Assembly (NCBI GenBank): GCA_965368175.1
Contig: CBDULX010000017.1
Coordinates: 1-25,845, forward strand
Source: CBDULX01 sp965368175
Lineage (GTDB): Bacteria; Pseudomonadota; Gammaproteobacteria; SZUA-229
DNA: 25,845 nucleotides
Direction: 5' to 3'
The notes beneath the pieces were generated by a model. That model saw nothing but the letters and a program-made list of their open reading frames with translations. It was not told the DNA's origin and ran no database searches. A program made the position numbers and the translations under genes. Below, piece after piece: positions 14,072-21,703 of the stretch (position 1 is the stretch's first letter; each line of letters opens with the position of its first letter).

Positions 14072-14976
14072 TGGAATCGAGCTTATGGCTTGAGATAAAA
14101 CGGCACCCACAGGCTATGGCAATTTCTATTGTTTTGCATGTGTTGCTGGTAGTGGTGCTGGTATTAAACCTCAGTCATAGTGAAAAACCTTCTTTGCCTA
14201 TGAGGGCTAAAGTCAAAACTGTACAGGCTGTGGTGGTGGATGCCGCAGTGGTGGATTCTGAATTGAATAAGCTTAAAAAAGCAGAACAGCGCCAGCAACA
14301 AAAAGAACAGCAGCATAAGCAACAGTTAAAAAAAGAAATGGAACAGGCCCGTGAACAGAGACGTAAGGAAGAAAAACGCCTGGCCGAACTGAAACGTCAG
14401 CAGCAACAAAATGAAAAGGATGCCAGAGCGCGGCAGGCCAAACTGGAAGCCGAGCGTAAACAGAAACAGCAGGAACTGACAGAGCTAAAACAGCAACAAC
14501 AGGATCTGGAGCACAAACGACAGGCCGAGCAGCAACGATTAGCAGCGATAGAAGCGAGAAGAAAAGCAGAAGAGGATGCGGCACGAAAGAAGCAGGAAGC
14601 TGAGCAGGCTGAAGTCCGACGTAAAGCTGAAGAAGCGGATTTAATACAGCGAATGGAAGAAGAAGAGGCAAGGGAAATGGAGAATAATACCCGCTTGCAA
14701 ACTCTACGCAGCCAGTATGCACAGATGATCGAGCAGCAGGTGGCACGAAACTGGTTGCCACCGGCCAATATGACTAAAGGCTGGTTTTGTGAAGTGATGG
14801 TGATGCAGAATCGTTTAGGGGATATTACCCAGGTTCAGATGCTGAAATGTTCAGGTAGCGATGCCTTTAAGAGTACTGTGGAGCGTGCGGTGAGAAAAGC
14901 CTCTCCTTTGCCTTCACCGCCATCTCCGGATGTATTTGATCAGAAACTACAATTTACTTTCAGACCCGAAATATGA
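14071..14976 (+). CDS. tolA: TolA, periplasm-spanning Tol-Pal protein
   Basis: A 301-residue protein linking the inner-membrane motor to TolB/Pal. One membrane helix is at about 16-34. A long Lys/Glu/Gln/Arg-rich helix of low complexity runs from about 68 to 210. A compact C-terminal domain (about 212-301) contains Cys240 and Cys260, which correspond to the disulfide of TolA domain III. E. coli TolA is longer (about 420), mostly in the helical part, a region that varies between species. The antisense open frames here are composition artefacts of this region. The stop overlaps the tolB start as ATGA. Confidence 0.97.
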   Translation: MESSLWLEIKRHPQAMAISIVLHVLLVVVLVLNLSHSEKPSLPMRAKVKTVQAVVVDAAVVDSELNKLKKAEQRQQQKEQQHKQQLKKEMEQAREQRRKEEKRLAELKRQQQQNEKDARARQAKLEAERKQKQQELTELKQQQQDLEHKRQAEQQRLAAIEARRKAEEDAARKKQEAEQAEVRRKAEEADLIQRMEEEEAREMENNTRLQTLRSQYAQMIEQQVARNWLPPANMTKGWFCEVMVMQNRLGDITQVQMLKCSGSDAFKSTVERAVRKASPLPSPPSPDVFDQKLQFTFRPEI

Positions 14977-16274
14977 AAAAACTTTTGAAAATCCTGTTAT
15001 TACTAAATAGCCTGTTATGGACAGCATCGTCACAGGCAGTGCTGGAACTGGAGATAACGAAAGGTGTCGAAGATGCCATCCCCATCGCAATCATCCCGTT
15101 TGTGAAAACGGGCAAGCCTGAGGCGTCCATAGATGTGGCTGCATTAGTTGCGATTGATCTGCAGCGCAGTGGTAAATTTGCACCACTGGCTAATGACAAA
15201 TTGCTGGCAAAACCAACCAGCCTGGATGCGGTCAATTACAAATTATGGCGGACTGCCAGCATTGATCATCTGGTCATTGGCCAGATCCAGGTCCAGCAAA
15301 AGGGCGAATACGAATTGCAGTTCCGTCTGCTGGATGTATTCAAGGGTACACAGGTGCTGGGCTATCGATTTACAGCCAATGATCAGACCTTACGTAAAAC
15401 CATTCATCACATCAGTGACCTGATTTACGAGCATATCACCGGGCAGAAAGGAGCATTTAATACCTCTATTGCTTATGTCACGGTTGAACGCAAAACCGGG
15501 AGTGCTCCAGTCTACAAGTTACAGGTGGCGGACACAGATGGCCATAATTCTAAAACCGCCTTAACATCTGATGAACCTATTATGTCACCCGCCTGGTCAC
15601 CGGATGGTTCTAGCCTGGCCTATGTCTCTTTTGAGAATAAGCAGTCGGAAATCTATATTCAGCACCTGGCTGACAAGCAGCGGGAGCGGGTGTCATCACG
15701 GGCGGGTATCAATGGTGCGCCGGTATGGTCACCGGATGGTAAAAAGCTGGCGCTTACATTATCGAAGGGCAGCAATACCGATATTTACATTCTGGATCTG
15801 GCCAGCAAAAAACTGACTCAGCTGACCCAGCACTGGGCCATAGATACTGAACCTGCCTGGACACCGGATGGATCTGAAATCGTATTTACCTCCAGCCGCA
15901 GTGGCAAACCTCAGATTTACCAGATTGGACTGTTCGGAGGTAAAGCCAAACGACTGACTTTCGAGGGTAACTACAATGCTAATTCAGAACTGAGCCCTGA
16001 TGGTAAGCAGCTGGTTTTCGTGCAGGGTGATGGGCGAAATTTCAAAATTGCCATTATGGATCTTGAAACCCGATTTGTGCAGGTTCTGACCGATGGCGTA
16101 CTTGATGAATCACCCAGTTTTGCCCCTAATGGCAGTATGATTCTGTATGCCACCCAGTCTGGGAAACGAGGTGTACTGGCCGCGGTATCGACCGATGGCC
16201 GTTATAAACAAAAACTGGTTTTGTCCGAAGGTGACGTGCGTGAACCCACCTGGGGACCATTCCGTCGTCAATAA
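14973..16274 (+). CDS. tolB: TolB, periplasmic Tol-Pal beta-propeller
   Basis: A 433-residue periplasmic protein that binds Pal and TolA. A signal peptide (1-22, cut after SQA) precedes an N-terminal alpha/beta domain (about 23-165). The C-terminal beta-propeller has repeated W/F-SPDG motifs: SPAWSPDGSSLAY, APVWSPDGKKLAL, EPAWTPDGSEIVF, NSELSPDGKQLVF and a diverged SPSFAPNGSMILY. Length equals that of the family (430 in E. coli). It starts within the last codons of tolA (ATGA overlap). pal follows after 17 bases. Confidence 0.98.
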   Translation: MKKLLKILLLLNSLLWTASSQAVLELEITKGVEDAIPIAIIPFVKTGKPEASIDVAALVAIDLQRSGKFAPLANDKLLAKPTSLDAVNYKLWRTASIDHLVIGQIQVQQKGEYELQFRLLDVFKGTQVLGYRFTANDQTLRKTIHHISDLIYEHITGQKGAFNTSIAYVTVERKTGSAPVYKLQVADTDGHNSKTALTSDEPIMSPAWSPDGSSLAYVSFENKQSEIYIQHLADKQRERVSSRAGINGAPVWSPDGKKLALTLSKGSNTDIYILDLASKKLTQLTQHWAIDTEPAWTPDGSEIVFTSSRSGKPQIYQIGLFGGKAKRLTFEGNYNANSELSPDGKQLVFVQGDGRNFKIAIMDLETRFVQVLTDGVLDESPSFAPNGSMILYATQSGKRGVLAAVSTDGRYKQKLVLSEGDVREPTWGPFRRQ

Positions 16275-16291
16275 ACAATGGAGAGCGTTCA

Positions 16292-16840
16292 ATGAAGCTT
16301 AAATTATTATCGACATTTATTATAGCGGCCCTGTTAGCGGCCTGTACTCCAGCTAGTATAAAAGACGGCGCCGAAGGAGATGCTACGGGCGGTGCTCAGG
16401 TCGGCGGGCTGGATGGCAGTGGTCAGCTCAGTGGCAGTGAGCTGGCGGCCATGGATAAGAATGTGTCCTATGAACGTAATGCCATTAATGATGTCAACAA
16501 CGTACTGGCGGAACGAGTGGTTTATTTCGATTTTGACAGTGATCGGGTATCTCCCGATTTCATCGATCTGGTTAACCACCATGGACGTTATCTGGCCGCC
16601 AATAATGATGTGATCATGCGGATCGAGGGGCACGGTGATGAACGGGGTACCCGTGAATATAATGTAGCTCTGGGGAACCGGCGAGCCGAGGCCGTTAAAC
16701 GGCTGATGATGTTACAGGGGGCTCAGCCAGATCAGGTATCTGTGATCAGCTACGGCGAAGAAAAACCAGTGGCGCTGGATCATGATGAAGAGGCCTGGCG
16801 GCTGAATCGTCGTAGTGAACTGGTTTACAGTGTGAAATAA
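16292..16840 (+). CDS. pal: Pal, peptidoglycan-associated lipoprotein
   Basis: A 182-residue outer-membrane lipoprotein. The signal peptide ends in a lipobox LLAAC with Cys18 as the lipidated residue. Residue +2 is Thr, not Asp, consistent with sorting to the outer membrane. A flexible Gly/Ser-rich linker leads to the OmpA-like peptidoglycan-binding domain (about 68-182). That domain holds VYFDFDSD, GHGDERGTREYNVALGNRRA and the final RRSELVY. It anchors the Tol machine to the cell wall. The GGAGAG site (16280-16285) six bases before the ATG is strong, which fits its high expected expression. Confidence 0.98.
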   Translation: MKLKLLSTFIIAALLAACTPASIKDGAEGDATGGAQVGGLDGSGQLSGSELAAMDKNVSYERNAINDVNNVLAERVVYFDFDSDRVSPDFIDLVNHHGRYLAANNDVIMRIEGHGDERGTREYNVALGNRRAEAVKRLMMLQGAQPDQVSVISYGEEKPVALDHDEEAWRLNRRSELVYSVK

Positions 16841-16888
16841 GTTCTTTTAGAGTGTTAATAGCATTACCCTCGCTTGTGCTGCTGGGTT

Positions 16889-16917
16889 TTGCGCGGTAAT
16901 GGCAATACATATATACT
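16889..16917 (+). promoter_or_regulatory. candidate cpoB promoter
   Basis: TTGCGC (16889-16894), a 17-base spacer and TATACT (16912-16917) lie in the 178-bp gap between pal and cpoB. Seven-base arms CATTACC/GGTAATG (16862-16868, 16895-16901) overlap this region. The spacing suggests that cpoB has its own promoter as well as read-through from the tol genes. Confidence 0.4.
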
Positions 16918-17018
16918 TCGCCCTTGTGCTGAATCGTACAATCGTTGTTCAGGATAACTGGGCGGTGTATTTGCTGGCTGATCCGAAAATCTGAAAAATA
17001 ATCCAGAAGGCTATGATT

Positions 17019-17795
17019 ATGTTGAAAAAAGTTGCAATTAGCTCGGTGATTTTTCTGGCCTCTATGGGGCTGGTGCAGGCTGCGAGTCTGGAAGATCGAA
17101 TTGAGCGTATGGAAAAATTGCTTGGTAATCAGGTACTGATGGATCAGATTACCGATCTGGAACAGATTCGTATGGAGCTGGCGGAAATTCGGGAGATGGC
17201 AGAAAATCAGGAGCATCAGCTGGAATTAATCAATCAGCGCCAAAGGAGTCTGTATCAGGATATGGACAGGCGCATGCATGATATTGAAGCAGGTTCGCCG
17301 AGAAAACGCAGCATGTCTACCCAGCCCTCACCCATAGCTCCACCCGGCAGTGCTTCTTCTATTGCACCACCGACAGTTGCAGTGGTCAATGCTCCCAGGG
17401 GAGATGATAAGGAAGGTAAAATGGCTTACAGCCAGGCCTTTAATCTGTTGAAAGAAGGTCGTTACCAGCAGGCCGTGGTTGAATTCAGGAGCTTCCTGTC
17501 GACCTATCCAGACAGCAAGTATGCCGGTAATGCTCAGTACTGGCTGGGCGAGGCGAATTATGTGTCCCGCGAATACAAAACTGCACTTGATGAGTTTGAG
17601 GCTGTTCTTACCAGGTATCCTGGCAGTGCCAAGGTGCAGGGGGCGGCTTTGAAAATTGGCTATACCTATTATGAAATGAAAGACTGGGACGAAGCCAAAG
17701 AGGCATTACAGAAAGTAATTGCCAGTTATCCAAATACTACCTTTGCCCGTAAGGCGGAAGAGCGCCTCCAGCGAATCAAGCGTGAAGGGCATTAA
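17019..17795 (+). CDS. cpoB: CpoB (YbgF), cell-division coordinator
   Basis: A periplasmic protein of 258 residues. The signal peptide runs to about residue 21 (VQA). An N-terminal coiled-coil segment (about 24-90) drives trimerisation in the family. A Ser/Pro-rich linker follows, then about three TPR units (about 135-258; KMAYSQAFNLLKEGRY, AQYWLGEANY and KIGYTYYEM mark their first helices). In E. coli it couples Tol-Pal action with PBP1B-driven wall synthesis at division. Two ATGs are possible, at 17013 and 17019. The AGAAGG site (17005-17010) is two bases from the first but eight from the second, so 17019 is preferred. Confidence 0.95.
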   Translation: MLKKVAISSVIFLASMGLVQAASLEDRIERMEKLLGNQVLMDQITDLEQIRMELAEIREMAENQEHQLELINQRQRSLYQDMDRRMHDIEAGSPRKRSMSTQPSPIAPPGSASSIAPPTVAVVNAPRGDDKEGKMAYSQAFNLLKEGRYQQAVVEFRSFLSTYPDSKYAGNAQYWLGEANYVSREYKTALDEFEAVLTRYPGSAKVQGAALKIGYTYYEMKDWDEAKEALQKVIASYPNTTFARKAEERLQRIKREGH

Positions 17796-18062
17796 TATAA
17801 GGGAGCATCTAAACAAGTCATGATTGCGATCTTACTGTTTAAAAATTCCAGCGTCTTCGTTGAATCGCCATTCCTGTGCATCCCTGCACCCGTGGCATTA
17901 CTCCCTCCTGTACGTCATCTTGTCAATAGTTTACTATTAACTGCGATTTTCGTCCTGAATCTGAAATTTTTAATCAATAATCTCATCAACCAGACTTATT
18001 CAGAGACTCCCTAGCGCATACTTTGCTATTTCCAGCAGGGTTTTACCTATCTGATCTTAATT
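17796..18062. other. 267-bp gap between cpoB and queE
   Basis: No terminator, RNA or convincing promoter is visible. A 64-codon open frame (17820-18014) lies here but has a poorly placed ribosome site and no recognisable features, so I do not call it. queE itself has little Shine-Dalgarno sequence. Confidence 0.5.
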
Positions 18063-18716
18063 ATGACTGAATCTCCTTCACGGCTCAGGCTAACCGAAAT
18101 ATTTTTTTCTCTACAGGGCGAATCCACTACGGTGGGCTGCCCAACGGTGTTTATTCGCCTGACTGGTTGCCCCTTGCGTTGCGGGTATTGTGATACCAGT
18201 TATGCCTTCTCCGGAGGTGAATGGTACAGTCTGGATCAGATCATGGAACAGGTGAAGCAGTATCCCGCCCGTTACATCACTGTTACCGGAGGTGAACCTC
18301 TGGCTCAGAAGTCCTGTACTGAGTTACTTGCTCGTCTTTGTGATGAAGGCTACAGGGTGTCTATTGAAACCAGTGGTGCCCTTGATATTTCAAATATAGA
18401 CAGTCGAGTGAAGCGGGTAATGGACTTGAAAACACCGGCATCAGGGGAGTGTGAAAAAAACCTGTACCAGAACATCGAATATCTGGGGCCAGATGACGAA
18501 GTGAAATTCGTCATCTGTAATCGAGACGATTATCAGTGGTCTAAAGATATACTTGATAAATATCGACTCAATGAACGTTGTGAAGTTTTATTTTCACCGG
18601 TCCACGGCGAAATTTCCGCTACAGAACTGGCAGACTGGATTATTCAAGATGGCCTGGCGGTACGTTTCCAGGTGCAGCTTCACAAATATCTCTGGGGTGA
18701 TAAGCCAGGTCACTAA
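18063..18716 (+). CDS. queE: 7-carboxy-7-deazaguanine synthase
   Basis: A 217-residue radical SAM enzyme. It contracts 6-carboxytetrahydropterin to 7-carboxy-7-deazaguanine in the route to preQ0 and queuosine. The canonical CxxxCxxC is at Cys36, Cys40 and Cys43 (GCPLRCGYCD), so this is not the variant QueE with a long insertion between the first two cysteines. The early FSLQGEST binds substrate, and the GGE motif (VTGGEPL, about 75-81) contacts SAM. The C-terminal FQVQLHKYLWG is typical of the family. It is followed by queC after 27 bases, forming a queuosine-precursor pair. QueD and the later enzymes are not in the window. Confidence 0.97.
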   Translation: MTESPSRLRLTEIFFSLQGESTTVGCPTVFIRLTGCPLRCGYCDTSYAFSGGEWYSLDQIMEQVKQYPARYITVTGGEPLAQKSCTELLARLCDEGYRVSIETSGALDISNIDSRVKRVMDLKTPASGECEKNLYQNIEYLGPDDEVKFVICNRDDYQWSKDILDKYRLNERCEVLFSPVHGEISATELADWIIQDGLAVRFQVQLHKYLWGDKPGH

Positions 18717-18743
18717 TAGAACGATGACGGTAATATTGAATAT

Positions 18744-19427
18744 ATGAATCAAACGAAAAGAGCCATCATTCTGCTCTCTGGAGGGCTGGATTCAGCCACC
18801 GCTCTGGCCTGTGCTCAGTCCGAAGGCTTTGACTGTTATGCACTGAGTTTTAACTATGGCCAGCGTCACTGTAGCGAGCTGGATGCAGCAAAAAAAGTGG
18901 CCGAGGCTTTTGCTGTAACCGAACATCGGATCATGAATCTGGATCTGGGTTTGTTCGGTGGCTCAGCGCTCACTGACAAGCAGATTAAAGTACCTACCGA
19001 GCCTGCTGAGGGTATCCCTGTCACTTATGTGCCAGCGCGAAATACGGTATTTCTTTCATTTGCCCTGGCCTGGGCCGAAGTCACGAAGTCTCGAGATATA
19101 TTCATTGGTGTCAATGCGGTGGATTATTCTGGCTATCCTGACTGTCGTCCCGAATATATAAATGCATTTGAAGCCATGGCCAATCTGGCTACCAAAGCGG
19201 GTGTGGAAGGCCATAAGATGACTATTCACGCACCCTTAATTCACCTGAGTAAGGCGGAAATCGTGCAGCTTGGGCAGTCTAAGGGTGTGGATTATTCACT
19301 CACTGTTTCATGTTATGCCGCAGATGATCAGGGCCGAGCCTGTGGTCAGTGTGATTCCTGCCGTCTCAGAAAAACGGGTTTTGAGCAGGCGGGTATCGCC
19401 GATCCAACTCGATATCGGGAAAAATAA
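18744..19427 (+). CDS. queC: 7-cyano-7-deazaguanine (preQ0) synthase
   Basis: A 227-residue PP-loop ATPase that converts 7-carboxy-7-deazaguanine to preQ0 with ammonia and ATP. The PP-loop LLSGGLDSAT is at 10-19, and NYGQRH at 37-42 is a family signature. A zinc site is formed by Cys190, Cys200, Cys203 and Cys206 near the C-terminus. Length matches E. coli QueC (231). It follows queE, the preceding enzyme of the pathway. No classic terminator follows; the tRNA gene lies 171 bases downstream. Confidence 0.98.
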   Translation: MNQTKRAIILLSGGLDSATALACAQSEGFDCYALSFNYGQRHCSELDAAKKVAEAFAVTEHRIMNLDLGLFGGSALTDKQIKVPTEPAEGIPVTYVPARNTVFLSFALAWAEVTKSRDIFIGVNAVDYSGYPDCRPEYINAFEAMANLATKAGVEGHKMTIHAPLIHLSKAEIVQLGQSKGVDYSLTVSCYAADDQGRACGQCDSCRLRKTGFEQAGIADPTRYREK

Positions 19428-19598
19428 GCAGATTATTATGTGAGCATCTTGTTTTTCCTGGAAAATCAGGTACTATACCGGCCTTCTTGCGGGGGCCAGG
19501 TACAGTTTTTTTGAACTGTGTCAGATGCGTAAATTTGGCGCTTCGTGGTTGTGTACCTTAGGGGCCAATAATCGCGTATTACCCACACACGTAAGTAC

Positions 19599-19674
19599 GG
19601 GCCGTTAGCTCAGTTGGTAGAGCACTGGACTTTTAATCCATTGGTCCCGCGTTCGAGTCGCGGACGGCCCACCA
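19599..19674 (+). tRNA. tRNA-Lys (anticodon UUU)
   Basis: A complete 76-nt cloverleaf with encoded CCA. The acceptor stem GGGCCGT/ACGGCCC pairs perfectly, and the D arm reads GCTCAGTTGGTAGAGC. The anticodon loop is CTTTTAA with TTT at 19632-19634, and the T arm is CCGCG-TTCGAGT-CGCGG. The top anticodon-stem pair is C-U, a mismatch where E. coli has G-U. The gene follows queC, as in pseudomonads. A possible promoter (TTGTTT 19449-19454, 16-base spacer, TACTAT 19471-19476) would give a precursor with a 5' leader of over 100 nt. Confidence 0.99.
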
Positions 19675-19710
19675 TATTCTGATCTACTGAATCAACAGTC
19701 GGATCTCTGG

Positions 19711-19739
19711 ACCCCTCTCATGTAAACATGCAGAGGGGT
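19711..19739 (+). terminator. probable tRNA-Lys terminator hairpin
   Basis: ACCCCTCT (19711-19718) pairs with AGAGGGGT (19732-19739). The inner CATG/CATG can extend the stem past a bulged C. The downstream bases are only mildly U-rich, so termination may be partial. It lies 36 bases after the tRNA. Confidence 0.5.
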
Positions 19740-20089
19740 ATCTTCAGATAACACATTAATCCTCTGGTACAAAATATTTTCACTTCGCTAATGCGGAATT
19801 GCTTTTTTTGTCCTGTAATATTTTTGAAACAAAAATGACATAAAATTCAATATGCATTAGCTGCTTTTTCCTTTTTAGATAAGCGGTGCTTTTTAACTGA
19901 TGAACTTTAGTGAAAATATTTTTTAATAGGGTGTCTTAAGTTCTGTAATCTAATTAATAACCAACTCTATTTTATTTCTGATTTTGTTTTCATGTTTTTG
20001 TGAACTGAGCATGCAACGATGTCTGCTCAGACTGATACACTTTTGCAAATATAGAACTCACTAAATAAATTATTTGCAGGAGCTCTTGC
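19740..20089 (+). other. 350-bp AT-rich leader upstream of the transglutaminase-like operon
   Basis: The gap is markedly AT-rich with many T-runs and no open frame worth calling. I find no convincing sigma-70 promoter pair. Short inverted repeats are present: GTCTG/CAGAC at 20021-20032, TGAGCA/TGCTCA at 20006-20029, and TGCAAAT/ATTTGCA at 20044-20050 and 20072-20078. The last touches the AGGAG ribosome site at 20078-20082 and could fold over it. A long AT-rich leader of this type often holds regulator sites, but none can be named. Confidence 0.45.
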
Positions 20090-21703
20090 ATGTCCCAGGC
20101 GAGTCATTCATCCCGGCTACGCTCCATCGTTTTTAAAGTCGTTTTATTATTGTTGTTGCTTTTACCCGTGGGATTAATGGCTTATAAGTTATATGTGCTT
20201 GATTACCCAATAAAAGATCTGATGCCCGTTACGAGCTATCAGGTTGAACTTGCAATACAGCTGGAAGGTTATGGCGAAGACATAAATGTACATACTTTTT
20301 TGCCCCGATCTGATTCACGACAACGCATAATAAAAGAAGTGAATGCATCTGGACGGTTTGTTATGGAGCAGCAATCAGTAGAATTAAACCGGCTGGTTAG
20401 CTGGAAAGGTGAGTCCATTGAAGGGCTGCAGGATATTCGCTATGTATATCAGTTGCAAACCAAACAGCTGCGTTATGAATTGCCGAGAGATATGTTAATT
20501 CCCGGAAAATATCCTGCAGAAATGGATCAGTATTTAAAAGAAGAAGAAGGTATTCAGGTTAATGATCCCTTAATTCATCAGGAGCTAAATAGTATTCTTC
20601 CTGAGGGAGAACGTTATGTGTCAGATATTTTGCACAGAATTCACCGGCATCTACAGGATCAATTCGAAAACAGAAATTTTTCGGGTTATACCGATGCCTT
20701 AACCGCCCTTAAATTAAGAGAGGCGAGCTGTAATGGTAAAGGCCGTTTGTTCGTGGCTATGGCTCGACGAATAAATATTCCAGCTCGGCTTGTGGGTGGT
20801 TTTATTATGGAATCAGGCAGTAAGCGTACCAGCCATCAGTGGGTCGAGGTATATATAAATGGTTTCTGGGTGCCATTTGATACCATTAATGATCACTTTG
20901 CGGAAATTCCAGCAAATTATTTAAGCCTGTACTACGGTGATGAGTCTTTGTTTCGGCACAGTAAAAATATAAATTTTCAGTATAACTTTACTACCACCAA
21001 GAAAATGGTGCCCCGTTATGATGCGCAGGAATCACTGGGTGATTCTGTACTTAATATTCTGAACTTGTATGCAACATTCGAACGAGTTGGAATATCACAG
21101 GACCTGCTTAAAGTGCTTTTAATGATCCCCATAGGAGCACTGGTTACCGTTGTGTTCAGGAATGTGATAGGGCTGGAGACCTTTGGTACATTTTTACCGG
21201 CACTGATAGCCGCTGCTTCGCGAGAAACAGGCTTGTACTGGGGCTTGATTGGGTTTGCTCTGATTATTTTGATTACCGCAATTATCCGTAAAGGCCTGGA
21301 CTGGTTACAACTGCTGCACTCACCAAAAATGGCGGTAATACTAACCATAGTAGTACTGGTAATGATGGCAATGACGGTATTCGGTGTAAACCTGGGATTA
21401 TTCGAACTGGCACAAATGACGCTTTTTCCTATTGCTATTCTGGCCATAACTGCCGAAAGATTTGCGATTATGACTGAAGAGCAGGGCTACCTGAAGGCGT
21501 TCAGAATTATGTTCATGACAGCCATAGTCATCGCTGCAGCATATGCAGTTATGTCATCGTTATTTCTGCAGTCACTGTTTCTGGCGTTTCCAGAATTACT
21601 ATTCGTTGTCATTGCATTAAATATCTGGTTAGGCAAGTGGGTAGGTATGAGGCTTATGGAATTTTATCGTTTTCGTCATTTGATTTTCGCAAGGAGTCAG
21701 TGA
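20090..21703 (+). CDS. transglutaminase-like protein fused to seven membrane helices
   Basis: A 537-residue inner-membrane protein matching the family described as inactive transglutaminase fused to seven transmembrane helices. One N-terminal helix (14-32) anchors a large periplasmic part (about 35-335). That part holds a transglutaminase-like fold: Cys214 (REASCNGKGRLF), IPARLVGGF (230-238), His249 (SHQWVEVY) and Asp264 (VPFDTIND). These line up with the Cys-His-Asp triad of active papain-like transglutaminases, so the label inactive may not hold here. Seven helices follow, at about 342-358, 363-378, 382-399, 413-432, 436-455, 473-497 and 500-517. The AGGAG site (20078-20082) is seven bases before the ATG. 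It is the first gene of a four-gene operon, and its stop overlaps the next start (TGATG). Role unproven; probably peptide cleavage, transfer or crosslinking at the outer face of the inner membrane. Confidence 0.9.
   Translation: MSQASHSSRLRSIVFKVVLLLLLLLPVGLMAYKLYVLDYPIKDLMPVTSYQVELAIQLEGYGEDINVHTFLPRSDSRQRIIKEVNASGRFVMEQQSVELNRLVSWKGESIEGLQDIRYVYQLQTKQLRYELPRDMLIPGKYPAEMDQYLKEEEGIQVNDPLIHQELNSILPEGERYVSDILHRIHRHLQDQFENRNFSGYTDALTALKLREASCNGKGRLFVAMARRINIPARLVGGFIMESGSKRTSHQWVEVYINGFWVPFDTINDHFAEIPANYLSLYYGDESLFRHSKNINFQYNFTTTKKMVPRYDAQESLGDSVLNILNLYATFERVGISQDLLKVLLMIPIGALVTVVFRNVIGLETFGTFLPALIAAASRETGLYWGLIGFALIILITAIIRKGLDWLQLLHSPKMAVILTIVVLVMMAMTVFGVNLGLFELAQMTLFPIAILAITAERFAIMTEEQGYLKAFRIMFMTAIVIAAAYAVMSSLFLQSLFLAFPELLFVVIALNIWLGKWVGMRLMEFYRFRHLIFARSQ
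21691..21696 (+). promoter_or_regulatory. Shine-Dalgarno that fixes the ATP-grasp start
   Basis: AAGGAG lies six bases before the ATG at 21703. The frame is open further upstream to an ATG at 21637, but that would overlap the previous gene by 67 bases without a ribosome site. The 21703 start is therefore preferred. Confidence 0.8.

Noticed and set aside
14273..14761. 162-codon minus-strand frame in tolA
   Set aside because: It is a by-product of the Lys/Glu/Gln-rich low-complexity helix of TolA and has no family features.
17820..18014. 64-codon rightward open frame between cpoB and queE
   Set aside because: GGGAG is 14 bases from the ATG, there is no recognisable domain, and the composition looks like AT-rich intergenic DNA.
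19599..19674. Attachment site at the tRNA-Lys 3' end
   Set aside because: No second copy of the tRNA 3' end and no integrase gene is present in the window.
21637..21702. Upstream start for the ATP-grasp gene
   Set aside because: It lacks a ribosome site and overlaps the preceding gene. AAGGAG sits six bases before the ATG at 21703.
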